From assembly GCA_946481585.1 (NCBI GenBank), contig CAMLOF010000035.1, positions 1 through 16,532 on the forward strand: DNA of 16,532 nt, in the 5' to 3' direction. The notes beneath the pieces were generated by a model that worked only from the letters and a program-made list of their open reading frames with translations, searched no databases and was not told where the DNA came from. Below are positions 1 to 6,937 of the stretch, one piece after another. Source of the stretch: an uncultured Macromonas sp. GTDB lineage: Bacteria; Pseudomonadota; Gammaproteobacteria; Burkholderiales; Burkholderiaceae. The position numbers and the translations under genes are program-made. Each line of letters starts with the position of its first letter. Within the stretch, counting starts at the first letter, position 1.

Positions 1-602
<602 letters not shown>

Positions 603-608
603 TGAGTG

Positions 609-631
609 TGGCCGGTGCCAGGCACCGGCCA
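609..631 (+). other. Perfect inverted repeat between atpD and atpC
   Basis: Arms TGGCCGGTGCC and GGCACCGGCCA flank a single central A. In RNA this would fold as a roughly 10-bp GC-rich stem with a minimal loop. No T-tract follows, and atpC starts 43 bases downstream with its own ribosome binding site, so it is not an ordinary intrinsic terminator. An mRNA processing, stabilising or attenuating element that lowers epsilon-subunit output is an inference. Confidence 0.7.
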
Positions 632-674
632 ACCCGTTGTGCCGACTTTTTGCCAAATTTGACGAGGAAAAGCA

Positions 675-1091
675 ATGAGCACCATTCAAGTCGAGGTGGT
701 GAGCGCGGAAGAGTCGATCTTCAGCGGTCCGGCCAAGTTCGTGGCGCTGCCCGGTGAAGCCGGCGAGCTGGGCATCCTGCCCGGCCACGTGCCGCTGATC
801 ACCCGCATCAAGCCCGGCGCGGTGCGCATCGAGAAGGCTGATGGCGGCGAAGAATTCGTCTTCGTGGCCGGTGGCATTCTGGAAGTGCAGCCCAAGGTCA
901 TCACCGTGTTGAGCGACACGGCCATCCGTGGCAAGGACCTGGACGAAGCCAAGGCCAACGACGCCCGCAAGGCCGCCGAGGAAGCCCTGAAGAACGCCAA
1001 GAGCGACGTGGACCTGGCCAAGGCCCAGTCCGAGCTGGCCGTCATGGCCGCACAGATCGCCGCTCTGCGCAAGTTCCGCCAGAAGAAGTGA
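675..1091 (+). CDS. atpC: ATP synthase F1 subunit epsilon
   Basis: The 138-residue product is the epsilon subunit of the F1 central stalk, which couples rotor and catalytic head and inhibits ATP hydrolysis. The N-terminal beta-sandwich (about residues 3-85) carries the family blocks [22 protein letters not shown] and [23 protein letters not shown]-terminal helical hairpin follows (about 88-138, [15 protein letters not shown]...LRKFRQ). The length is typical of the family. The start is ATG 675, preceded by GAGGAAA at 664-670. It is the last gene of the atp operon, after atpD, and a strong terminator begins 32 bases after its stop. The C-terminal helices are complete, so the inhibitory conformation should be possible. 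Confidence 0.98.
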   Translation: MSTIQVEVVSAEESIFSGPAKFVALPGEAGELGILPGHVPLITRIKPGAVRIEKADGGEEFVFVAGGILEVQPKVITVLSDTAIRGKDLDEAKANDARKAAEEALKNAKSDVDLAKAQSELAVMAAQIAALRKFRQKK

Positions 1092-1123
1092 TGCGGGCCC
1101 CACTTGGGGTCAGTTTCGCAGAG

Positions 1124-1150
1124 AACCGCCTCCGGGCGGTTTTTTGTTTT
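1124..1150 (+). terminator. Rho-independent terminator of the atp operon
   Basis: A 7-bp stem AACCGCC/GGCGGTT with the 4-base loop TCCG is followed by a T-rich tail (TTTTTTGTTTT). It sits 32 bases after the atpC stop and before the next forward gene, so it should end the ATP synthase transcript. Confidence 0.9.
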
Positions 1151-1190
1151 CTGCTTACCGGTGTGATGGCGGGCACGGCACAATCGTGCA

Positions 1191-1628
1191 ATGCGAAGAC
1201 GACTCCCTCCCAATACCAGTGTGGACGATTTGGAACAGACCTTTTACGAGGCCTTGCAAAGAGCAGATCTGGAAGCGCTCATGGCATGTTGGGCCGATGA
1301 GGACGAGCCTGTGTGTGTGCACCCAGGCGGGCCAAGGTTGGTGGGTGCAATGGCCATCAGAGAGTCTTTCTCTCGTCTGTTCGAGGCAGGGGCTGTGCGT
1401 GCGGTGCCTACCCATGTGAGGCAGACGATGGTCGGTCAATGCTGCGTGCATAGCCTGGTGGAGCGTGTGGAAGTGCCAGCGCACGATGGCGTGACCCACG
1501 CTTACGTGACGGCAACCAACGTCTACGTGAAAACGGCGCAAGGCTGGCGATTGCTGGTTCACCATGCGAGTCCGGGTACGCTGAGCGCTCCGCTCGATCA
1601 ATCCGCTGCCGCAGCTACCCTGCATTGA
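1191..1628 (+). CDS. NTF2/SnoaL-like small domain protein
   Basis: This 145-residue cytoplasmic protein has the layout of the SnoaL_3/DUF4440-like branch of the NTF2 fold. It has an N-terminal helix (DDLEQTFYEALQRADLEALMACW, about residues 12-34), then the DEDEPVCVHPGGPRLVG strand-loop (37-52), the IRESFSRLF helix (57-64), and the closing sheet with THAYVTATNVYVKTAQGWRLLVHHASP (102-128). Related proteins are annotated as ketosteroid isomerase-like, but no catalytic chemistry can be assigned here. The gene opens a forward cluster: its stop is 1 base from the ATG of the next gene, so the two are probably co-translated. No Shine-Dalgarno sequence precedes ATG 1191, and a CACAAT hexamer ends 7 bases upstream of it, which may mean a leaderless start. 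The start codon is therefore moderately secure. Confidence 0.85.
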   Translation: MRRRLPPNTSVDDLEQTFYEALQRADLEALMACWADEDEPVCVHPGGPRLVGAMAIRESFSRLFEAGAVRAVPTHVRQTMVGQCCVHSLVERVEVPAHDGVTHAYVTATNVYVKTAQGWRLLVHHASPGTLSAPLDQSAAAATLH

Positions 1629-1629
1629 T

Positions 1630-2724
1630 ATGAGCCGGGATTTCAGCATTGACCAAAAGGCTCCTTGGTGGTTGCCTGATGGCAACACGCAAACCATCTG
1701 GCCAGCGTTGTTTGGGCAGCGTTTTCGCCTGGGTACGCCCCAGTACCGACGGGATCGATGGACTTCACCCGATGGCGACTTCATTGATATTGACCACCTG
1801 ATCACAGAGAAAAACAATATCGATGCCCCACGTCTGGTGCTTTTTCATGGCCTGGAAGGAAGTTCCGGTAGCCACTACGCGCAAGCCTTTGCTGATGAAG
1901 CGGCACGTTTAGGTTGGGCGTTTTGCGTACCGCATTTCCGGGGGTGTTCTGGAGACATGAACACAGCCCCTCGGGCCTACCATTCAGGTGATCACGAAGA
2001 AATACACTGGTTGCTGACCCGGCTGCGCGAGCAGGACCCCGCACGCCCGATTCTGGCGGTGGGCGTATCGCTGGGTGGTAACGCGTTGTTGCGTTGGGCG
2101 CAGGAGTGGGGTGCCATGGCCAGCCAATGGGTCAACGCAGTGGCAGCGGTCTCCGCGCCCGTGGACCTCATGGCGGCGGGCAATGCCATTGACAGTGGTT
2201 TCAACAGGCATGTGTATGCAAGGATGTTCTTGCGTACGATGGTGCGTAAGGCCGAGGCCAAATGGCGGCAGTTCCCGGGCCTGTTCGACCTTGACGGGGT
2301 GCGCAAGGCGAGGACATTGCGCGAATTCGATGATCTGTTCACCGCGCCGTTGCACGGTTTCAAAGGTGTGGAAGATTATTGGACCAGGGCGGCAGCGAAA
2401 CCCCGGCTGGCCGATATCGCCTTGCCGACGCTGTTGCTGAACGCACGAAACGATCCATTTGTGCCTGGACGGAGCCTTCCCGAGCAAACCGAAGTGGGAC
2501 GGTGGGTTACATTGGTACAGCCCGAACATGGCGGGCACGTGGGTTTTCCTCAGGCGGTTGCAGGAGCACCGTGGCAAGTGCATGTGCTGGGAATGCCGAA
2601 ATGGGTCGTCAACTGGCTGGCGTCGTCCGCCGGTTTGAGGCAGGGGCTTGGCGGGTCTGTGTCGGAAGCCGGGGCAAAGCTGCTGCAACCAGCCGGGCTC
2701 TGTCAACAGAACCAGGGGAGTTGA
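1630..2724 (+). CDS. YheT-family alpha/beta hydrolase
   Basis: The 364-residue product belongs to the YheT/COG0429 group of alpha/beta-fold hydrolases, putative esterases whose natural substrate is not established. The family N-terminal signature GNTQTIWPALF is at residues 18-28. An HG oxyanion motif in LVLFHGLEGSSGSHY is at 73-74, and PHFRGCSG is at 101-108. The nucleophile elbow GVSLGGN puts the catalytic serine at 147; the likely acid is Asp275 (NARNDPFVP) and the likely base His303 (EHGGHVGF), so the triad is complete. The C-terminal ~35 residues after the domain (from about 330) are low-complexity and probably lineage-specific. ATG 1630 follows the preceding stop with one base between, and the next gene starts 3 bases after its stop, giving a tight three-gene transcription unit. 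Confidence 0.93.
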   Translation: MSRDFSIDQKAPWWLPDGNTQTIWPALFGQRFRLGTPQYRRDRWTSPDGDFIDIDHLITEKNNIDAPRLVLFHGLEGSSGSHYAQAFADEAARLGWAFCVPHFRGCSGDMNTAPRAYHSGDHEEIHWLLTRLREQDPARPILAVGVSLGGNALLRWAQEWGAMASQWVNAVAAVSAPVDLMAAGNAIDSGFNRHVYARMFLRTMVRKAEAKWRQFPGLFDLDGVRKARTLREFDDLFTAPLHGFKGVEDYWTRAAAKPRLADIALPTLLLNARNDPFVPGRSLPEQTEVGRWVTLVQPEHGGHVGFPQAVAGAPWQVHVLGMPKWVVNWLASSAGLRQGLGGSVSEAGAKLLQPAGLCQQNQGS

Positions 2725-2727
2725 GCG

Positions 2728-3273
2728 ATGGATGACATCGTCAAGGCCGCCATGGCCAAGTGGCCCAACGTGCCCGACTGCTATGGATGGCTTGGCCTGG
2801 ATGCCCGTGGCCAGTGGTGGATGCGCGATGACAATGCTCAGCGTTCCGGGCCGTTCGCTGGCGTGGGCGCAAACACCGTCAGCAAGGGTTCATTGCTCAA
2901 GCATGACAAGCTAATCGAGTTCATCAACCGTAACTACGGGGCAGACGAGCACGGCCGATGGTTCTTCCAGAATGGCCCGCAACGCGTGTTTGTGGAGCTG
3001 GAGGTTGCTCCATGGGTATGGCGCGTGCAGGCGGACTTTGTGCTGCAAGCCCATACTGGCCGCACAACGGAAGTTCAATCGCTGTACCTTGACGAGCACG
3101 GGCGCCTATTTGCTCTGACTGAGCTGGGCCTTGGGCTGATTCATAGCCAAGATATGCACTTGGCTGCAGAGGCGGTGGAGTCTGGTGTATGGATCCCGTC
3201 GGAATCCACCTACGCCGAGTTGTTGGGCCGACAAGGTTGCGTTTTGAGTCCTTTGGCAAAGGCCCAGGCATGA
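2728..3273 (+). CDS. Conserved hypothetical protein, DUF2946-type
   Basis: This 181-residue soluble protein is of unknown function. From memory it resembles Burkholderiales proteins labelled DUF2946/DUF2944, beginning with a KWPNVPDCYGWLGLDARGQWWMRD-like N-terminus. It is rich in tryptophan and aromatic residues (WLGLDARGQWW 21-31, GRWFFQNGPQRVFVELE 76-92, WVWRVQ 96-101), and two DE(H)GR turn motifs (about 73-77 and 122-126) suggest a repeated beta-structure. There is no signal peptide or membrane segment. The ATG lies 3 bases after the stop of the YheT-like hydrolase and is preceded by GGGGAG (2715-2720). This gene ends the cluster, just before a bidirectional terminator. No reaction can be assigned; the tight linkage to the hydrolase is the only functional clue. 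Confidence 0.85.
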   Translation: MDDIVKAAMAKWPNVPDCYGWLGLDARGQWWMRDDNAQRSGPFAGVGANTVSKGSLLKHDKLIEFINRNYGADEHGRWFFQNGPQRVFVELEVAPWVWRVQADFVLQAHTGRTTEVQSLYLDEHGRLFALTELGLGLIHSQDMHLAAEAVESGVWIPSESTYAELLGRQGCVLSPLAKAQA

Positions 3274-3274
3274 A

Positions 3275-3297
3275 AAAGCCGGCTCTGGGCCGGCTTT
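3275..3297. terminator. Bidirectional terminator between convergent genes
   Basis: A perfect 9-bp stem AAAGCCGGC/GCCGGCTTT with a 5-base loop (TCTGG) starts right after the stop of the DUF2946-type gene. The stem itself supplies T-runs on both strands, and AAAAA precedes it on the + strand. The converging cytochrome gene ends 22 bases beyond, so the hairpin can serve both directions. Confidence 0.85.
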
Positions 3298-3318
3298 CTC
3301 AGTAAGTGGTTTGTCGCC

Positions 3319-3825
3319 TTACTTGGCAGCTTCAGCGGCAGCTGCAGGAGCTTGAGGCTCGGAAAGGGAGCCGCCAGCCTTGTTGGCCATGTAGACCACT
3401 GCGCGGCCAATTTCCAGATCTTCAAAGGCGCCGCCGCCTTGCGCACCCATGGCGCCCTTGCCCTTGAGTGCAGAGGTCAACAGCGCGTCGTAGCCCTGGC
3501 CAATGCGGGCAGCCCAAGCGCCAGCGTCGCCAAACTTGGGCGCACCCACCATACCGGTGGCGTGGCAAGCCGCGCACTGGGCGGTGTAAACAGCCTCGCC
3601 CGACTGGAGGGGGCGATTGGCGTCACGCAGTTCGACCGAGCCAACGCGTTGAATGCGCTTGGCGGTAGCGAGTTCTTGATCGACCGCGCCTGCCGCAGGT
3701 TTTTCTGCCTTGGTCACGTAGTACACGAGTCCGATGATGAGGAACACCGGCAGGATGAACGCAAACATCGATGTCCAGAACAGCTGTTTCGGCGTTTTGA
3801 TGGGGCCGGTGTGGTTGTCGCTCAT
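3319..3825 (-). CDS. Membrane-anchored cytochrome c5 family monohaem protein
   Basis: The 168-residue product is a cytochrome c of the c5 type, an electron carrier held at the periplasmic face of the inner membrane. A short cytoplasmic N-terminus with KTPKQLFW precedes one membrane anchor (about residues 17-37, FWTSMFAFILPVFLIIGLVYYV), which is uncleaved by appearance. The haem-binding CAACH is at 84-88 with His88 as proximal ligand. The likely distal ligand is Met126 in KGKGAMGAQGGG, a typical c5 block, followed by the terminal helix FEDLEIGRAVVYMANKAGG. The tail is Ala/Pro/Glu-rich. The start ATG 3825 has GAGGAAAA upstream. The gene stands alone, converging with the DUF2946-type gene. The nearest promoter candidate is about 65 bases upstream. 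Its redox partners cannot be read from the context. Confidence 0.93.
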   Translation of the reverse strand: MSDNHTGPIKTPKQLFWTSMFAFILPVFLIIGLVYYVTKAEKPAAGAVDQELATAKRIQRVGSVELRDANRPLQSGEAVYTAQCAACHATGMVGAPKFGDAGAWAARIGQGYDALLTSALKGKGAMGAQGGGAFEDLEIGRAVVYMANKAGGSLSEPQAPAAAAEAAK

Positions 3826-3886
3826 GTTTTCCTCAGTAGGGCAGGCTGCGAAGGTCTGGCGCAGTATCGGCCAGACTGAAGACAGT

Positions 3887-3897
3887 CGGAAATTATA
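3887..3897 (-). promoter_or_regulatory. Candidate -10 box of the cytochrome c5 gene
   Basis: On the reverse strand a perfect TATAAT (3897-3892) is followed by TTCCG, about 67 bases upstream of the ATG. No good -35 hexamer is visible at 16-18 bases, so the call rests on the -10 match and position alone. Confidence 0.4.
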
Positions 3898-3958
3898 GCC
3901 AACGGCCCAATGGCTGCCTGTGTTGATCAGGCCAAGGTGCCCGCAGCGCTGTCACGGC

Positions 3959-3967
3959 TGATAGAAT
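3959..3967 (+). promoter_or_regulatory. Extended -10 promoter of the tRNA gene
   Basis: TG-A-TAGAAT matches the extended -10 form TGNTATAAT in five of six hexamer bases and lies 24 bases before the tRNA. There is no convincing -35 hexamer, which fits an extended -10 promoter. Confidence 0.5.
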
Positions 3968-3991
3968 CGAGCGGTTCTGTGTGCAGGCAAT

Positions 3992-4067
3992 GCGGCTGTA
4001 GCTCAGTGGATAGAGTATCGGCCTCCGAAGCCGAGGGTCGTGGGTTCGATCCCCGCCAGCCGCGCCA
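3992..4067 (+). tRNA. tRNA-Arg, anticodon CCG
   Basis: A 76-base cloverleaf including an encoded 3' CCA. The acceptor stem GCGGCTG/CAGCCGC is followed by discriminator G and CCA. The D arm is GCTCAGTGGATAGAGT. The anticodon stem is TCGGC/GCCGA with loop CTCCGAA, which gives anticodon CCG and reads the arginine codon CGG. The T arm is GTGGG-TTCGATC-CCCGC. All stems pair, allowing G-U wobbles. It is a single tRNA with its own promoter candidate and terminator. tRNA genes are common integration targets, but no integrase or repeated tRNA 3' end is seen downstream here. Confidence 0.97.
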
Positions 4068-4082
4068 AATCAGACCAAAAGT

Positions 4083-4112
4083 GGGCACCTTCTGCAAGGT
4101 GCCCTTTTTGTT
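4083..4112 (+). terminator. Rho-independent terminator of the tRNA-Arg gene
   Basis: A perfect 9-bp stem GGGCACCTT/AAGGTGCCC with loop CTGC is followed by TTTTTGTTT. It starts 15 bases after the tRNA CCA and ends before the converging LysR gene. Confidence 0.92.
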
Positions 4113-4136
4113 TATTCCGTCAGAAACTGTGGTGGC

Positions 4137-5072
4137 TCAGTCGCAGCCACTGCATGCGGCCAAGGCCCGCACCGTCTGCTCCCTGGCTTCCTCCACCAGG
4201 TAATCCAAGAAAGCTCGCGTGCGCTGAGGAATGAACTTGCGGCTGGGCAGTGCCGCATACATGGCAAGACGGCCAGTGATCCACAACGGCAGCACACGGA
4301 CCAGGTCTCCGCGTGTCAGGTAAGGTGCCACCATGTCAACAGACACTGATGTGATGCCCGCGCCGTCAAGCGTTGCGCGCAGAAGCGTGTCTGTGTGATT
4401 GGCCAGCAATACAGGCTGTATGGGTACTTCGACCACGTTGTCTTTGTCCTGCGCCTGCCACATGCGCCAAACACGTGCCTGCCCGTCTGGCTTCTTCAGC
4501 CTCAGGCATTCATGTTCTGCAAGATCTTGTGGCGAGGCGGGATGCCCACGCCTTGCCAAATACGCGGGAGCAGCCACCAGAATGGCGTCGGACTCCACAA
4601 TCTTGCGCGCCACCACGTCTGCGTCGAAGGTGTCGTCCGCTCCCATGAGGGTGATGTCGTAATCCTCAAAGGGCGGCTCTTTGACGGACTCGACCTGAAT
4701 ATCGAAGACGATCTTGGGATATTGCCGACGAAACTCCGCGAGGAGCGGGGCGATCACATAACTGGCCAGAACTGGGGGGGCGTGCAGTCTCAGCAGTCCG
4801 GACAGTTCTGTGGTGTGGGCTGTTGCGACGGCGTGCGCTTCATCAATGTCTTGCAAGATGTTGCGCACGCGATTCAAGTAGATCTGGCCAGCTTCTGTCA
4901 GGGACAGGCGTCGGGTGGTGCGTTGCAGCAGGCGTGTGCCCAGGTGTTCTTCCAGGTCTGCAACCAGCCGGGTGACAACCGGGGCTGACATGTCAAGGGC
5001 GCGGGCCGCCGCAGCGAAGCCCCCTTCGTCAACCACACGCTCAAATACGCGCATAGAAAGTAATCGGTCCAT
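4137..5072 (-). CDS. LysR-type transcriptional regulator (paralog A), divergent from an azoreductase
   Basis: The 311-residue product has LysR architecture: an N-terminal winged helix-turn-helix (about residues 2-62, MRVFERVVDEGGFAAAARAL then SAPVVTRLVADLEEHLGTRLLQRTTRRLSLTEAG), a linker helix, and a periplasmic-binding-protein-like effector domain (about 90-300). It belongs to the group that controls oxidoreductases such as azoreductases and pirins; the inducer is unknown, possibly quinones or other electrophiles (inference). It is transcribed away from the azoreductase gene with 157 bases between the two starts, the classic arrangement in which a LysR protein controls its divergent neighbour and itself. 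A second regulator at 9741-10679 is a near full-length paralog (DNA-binding domain almost identical). The start ATG 5072 is supported by alignment with that paralog and by the conserved 35-base spacing to the shared dyad. Confidence 0.94.
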   Translation of the reverse strand: MDRLLSMRVFERVVDEGGFAAAARALDMSAPVVTRLVADLEEHLGTRLLQRTTRRLSLTEAGQIYLNRVRNILQDIDEAHAVATAHTTELSGLLRLHAPPVLASYVIAPLLAEFRRQYPKIVFDIQVESVKEPPFEDYDITLMGADDTFDADVVARKIVESDAILVAAPAYLARRGHPASPQDLAEHECLRLKKPDGQARVWRMWQAQDKDNVVEVPIQPVLLANHTDTLLRATLDGAGITSVSVDMVAPYLTRGDLVRVLPLWITGRLAMYAALPSRKFIPQRTRAFLDYLVEEAREQTVRALAACSGCD

Positions 5073-5107
5073 GGTGCCTGTATGAGTGGTCTTGCCCGGT
5101 TTTATTG

Positions 5108-5122
5108 TTTCTATTTTAGAAA
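5108..5122. promoter_or_regulatory. Palindromic dyad, candidate LysR operator (copy A)
   Basis: TTTCTA-TTT-TAGAAA is a perfect 6-3-6 palindrome that also satisfies the LysR T-N11-A pattern. Exactly 35 bases separate it from the LysR ATG at 5072. Paralog B has a different but equally perfect 6-3-6 palindrome at the same distance. It probably overlaps the regulator's own -10 region (TAAAAT on the reverse strand), which suggests autoregulation. Confidence 0.7.
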
Positions 5123-5142
5123 TACGTCATGGATATTGTGGT

Positions 5143-5176
5143 TGTTTATCTTTCAAAAGAGAAACTTTAAAGTTCA
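5143..5176. promoter_or_regulatory. Upstream conserved boxes of the LysR A/azoreductase intergenic region
   Basis: The interval holds TGTTTATC (GATAAACA on the reverse strand, 5143-5150) and the perfect palindrome AACTTTAAAGTT (5163-5174). Both recur upstream of the second LysR gene, at 9663-9670 and 9639-9650, in the same register: 20 and 40 bases from the dyad. TTTAAA at 5166-5171 could also serve as a weak azoreductase -10, with TTGTTT 18 bases upstream, so a protein bound here could control both directions. Confidence 0.6.
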
Positions 5177-5229
5177 TACCAAGACATGAATTCGGCCGAT
5201 GTGGCCGCTCTACACGAAAGGTCTCCATC

Positions 5230-5832
5230 ATGAACATTCTGCAAATCAACGCCAGTCCTCGTCGCGAGGGTGCGAACTCGTCGAAGCTTGCCAACACCGT
5301 GGTGGAGCGCCTGCTTGCGGCCAACGCCGGATCAAGCGTCACGTTGCGTGATCTGGGCGAAAACCCTGTGACCGTGCTGGACGAGGCTGCGCTGGGTGCG
5401 TTGTTTACGCCCGCGGAGCAGCGCAGCGCAGAGCAGGCTGCCGTGGTGGCCGAGTACGACGCGCTGATTGCCGAAGTCCTGGCGCATGACGCGATTGTGC
5501 TGGGGGTGCCGATGTACAACTTCGGGGTGCCGGTGCAACTCAAGGCTTGGATTGATGCCATCGCCCGTGCAGGCGTGACATTCCGTTATACCCAGAACGG
5601 GCCTGAGGGCTTGGTCAAAGGCAAGACGGTTTACCTGGCGCTGGCGCGAGGCGGCCTGTACCGCGACACGTCCAATGACGTTCAGGTGCCTTACCTGAAG
5701 CAGGTGTTGGGCTTCCTGGGCTTGACCGATGTGCGCCTTGTCTACGCCGAAGGCCTGAACATGGGGCCGGAGGCGGCTGCCAAGGGCTTTGCCCAGGCCG
5801 AGGCCGACATAGCCGCTGCCTTGCAGGCTTGA
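5230..5832 (+). CDS. azoR: FMN-dependent NAD(P)H azoreductase / quinone oxidoreductase
   Basis: The 200-residue flavodoxin-fold enzyme is of the AzoR type, a cytoplasmic FMN-dependent homodimer that reduces azo bonds and quinones by two-electron transfer from NAD(P)H. The FMN-phosphate loop is [16 protein letters not shown] (about residues 6-21). The flavin contact block is [20 protein letters not shown] (92-111), with the family PMYNF at 94-98, and the second flavin loop is LARGGLY (138-144). Length matches the family. I chose ATG 5230 because the conserved [11 protein letters not shown] begins there and AAAGG lies 8 bases upstream; the open frame extends further upstream but covers the regulatory region. 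It is divergent from LysR paralog A, its likely regulator, and ends 1 base from the converging SirB-like gene. Confidence 0.93.
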   Translation: MNILQINASPRREGANSSKLANTVVERLLAANAGSSVTLRDLGENPVTVLDEAALGALFTPAEQRSAEQAAVVAEYDALIAEVLAHDAIVLGVPMYNFGVPVQLKAWIDAIARAGVTFRYTQNGPEGLVKGKTVYLALARGGLYRDTSNDVQVPYLKQVLGFLGLTDVRLVYAEGLNMGPEAAAKGFAQAEADIAAALQA

Positions 5833-5833
5833 A

Positions 5834-6253
5834 CTACCGTATCCATGGCTCCAGCCAGCCCCAGGGGCTGCGGCTGAGGGCCATGGAGACCATGGTGGCG
5901 GCACAGCCAAGCGCAGCTACGAAGCAGACTTGCCTTTGCCAGGGCCTTGAGGCGCGCCCCAGTGCCAGCGCGCCCAGCACAATGTAAACAGGTAATAGCA
6001 AAAGCTTGGCCCCAAGCCATGGTTCTTGCAATGGGTTGTGGGCCATCAAAACCCACAGGCTGGCCCCAGCCAGAAGAAGCAGCGTATCGATGGTGACGCT
6101 GGTCTTGCGCCAGTTCCGCTGCTTTGGCCAGGATTGATTCAACAGCACACCGACGCCCCGCGCCGTGAAGAGCAGCACGCTGGCAGTGACCGCCAAGCGG
6201 TGCGTGTGCAGAAGCGTGCCGTAGAGCCACGGGTATGCCTCGAGCAGCCCCAT
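5834..6253 (-). CDS. SirB-family integral membrane protein
   Basis: The 139-residue hydrophobic protein resembles the SirB/YchQ family (invasion gene up-regulator SirB in old naming), small inner-membrane proteins of unknown biochemical role. Four membrane segments can be placed at about residues 20-38, 55-71, 80-99 and 108-127. The conserved N-terminal histidine pair (LLHTHRLAV, His16 and His18) and the WLGAKLLLLPVYIVLGALAL block fit the family. Its ATG overlaps the stop of the upstream DUF924 gene by one base (TGATG), so the two are translationally coupled. Its stop lies 1 base from the azoreductase stop, with no terminator between. The SirB name should not be taken as evidence of a virulence role here. 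Confidence 0.85.
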   Translation of the reverse strand: MGLLEAYPWLYGTLLHTHRLAVTASVLLFTARGVGVLLNQSWPKQRNWRKTSVTIDTLLLLAGASLWVLMAHNPLQEPWLGAKLLLLPVYIVLGALALGRASRPWQRQVCFVAALGCAATMVSMALSRSPWGWLEPWIR

Positions 6254-6792
6254 CAGAATGACGACCCCGGGGTTTTCAGGAAGGCCAGTTCCTCTGCCGT
6301 GGAGCTGCGCCCCAGCACGGCGTTGCGGTGAGGGTAGCGCCCGAACCGGTCGATGATGGCCTTGTGACGAATTTCCGCAGCGAGGTTGGGTTCCAGGCCT
6401 GGTTCGCTGAAAAGTCGCATGGCGACTTCATGCATGGCGCTTGACTCGCTGTGCATGTACGGCAGGTACATGAAGGCGCGCTGTACCGGCGGCAGCTTGG
6501 TTGGGAAGCCCGCTGCAACAGCGGCTTGTGCCAACGTGAGCGCAAGAGCGTCGTTGGCAAAGGCGCTGGGTGTGCCTCTGTGAATGTTCCGCGAAAACTG
6601 GTCCAGAACGATGATTTCAGCCAAGGCGCCATGGGCGCTGGTTCGCCAATGAACCAGTCCCCCTTCGCTGGCCACAGTCAGCAACTCACCAAAACGCTCA
6701 GCGACCAAGCCGTCAAACGCTGCATCAGACCTCCACCAAAGCTTGGGGTCTACTTCCTCGAACCAGAAGGTGATGACTTTGTCGGCGTCCAT
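6253..6792 (-). CDS. DUF924 family protein
   Basis: The 179-residue product is a DUF924 (COG3803) protein, an all-helical, TPR-like fold of unknown function. Family landmarks are in order: ITFWFEEVDPKLWW (residues 7-20), ALAEIIVLDQFSRNIHRGTP (56-75), FMYLPYMHSE (107-116), and the C-terminal IIDRFGRYPHRNAVLGRSSTAEE (146-168). Length is normal and all blocks are intact. The SirB-like gene is coupled to its stop by a one-base overlap, forming a two-gene reverse unit that diverges from the HPP-CBS gene. The ribosome binding site before ATG 6792 is weak. No signal peptide is present, so a cytoplasmic location is likely. Confidence 0.92.
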   Translation of the reverse strand: MDADKVITFWFEEVDPKLWWRSDAAFDGLVAERFGELLTVASEGGLVHWRTSAHGALAEIIVLDQFSRNIHRGTPSAFANDALALTLAQAAVAAGFPTKLPPVQRAFMYLPYMHSESSAMHEVAMRLFSEPGLEPNLAAEIRHKAIIDRFGRYPHRNAVLGRSSTAEELAFLKTPGSSF

Positions 6793-6937
6793 ATGCTTGC
6801 AAACCGTCGGCTGATGGGGGCTAGCGTATCACCGCATGGCCCAAAAACGCGGTTAAGGCATTTGCTGAAGGGGGGTACTGTGCAGAAGGCTTGACCTTGA
6901 CGCAGCAAGGGCGGGGTAGCCTCGTTATAGTTCTGGC

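Noticed and set aside
1984..2706. Long open frame on the reverse strand opposite the YheT-like hydrolase
   Set aside because: It shadows the GC-rich third positions of a complete hydrolase and has no recognisable domain or ribosome binding site.
3992..4112. Integration site of a genomic island at the tRNA-Arg gene
   Set aside because: No integrase gene, direct repeat of the tRNA 3' end or shift in composition follows; the next gene is an ordinary LysR regulator.
5086..5229. An in-frame upstream extension of the azoreductase by 48 residues
   Set aside because: It is AT-rich, covers the divergent regulatory region and lacks family similarity; the flavodoxin fold starts at [11 protein letters not shown].
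6891..6931. Sigma-70 promoter for the HPP-CBS gene made of TTGACG and TTATAG
   Set aside because: The spacer is 22 bases, too long for a functional pair; only the -10-like hexamer remains plausible.
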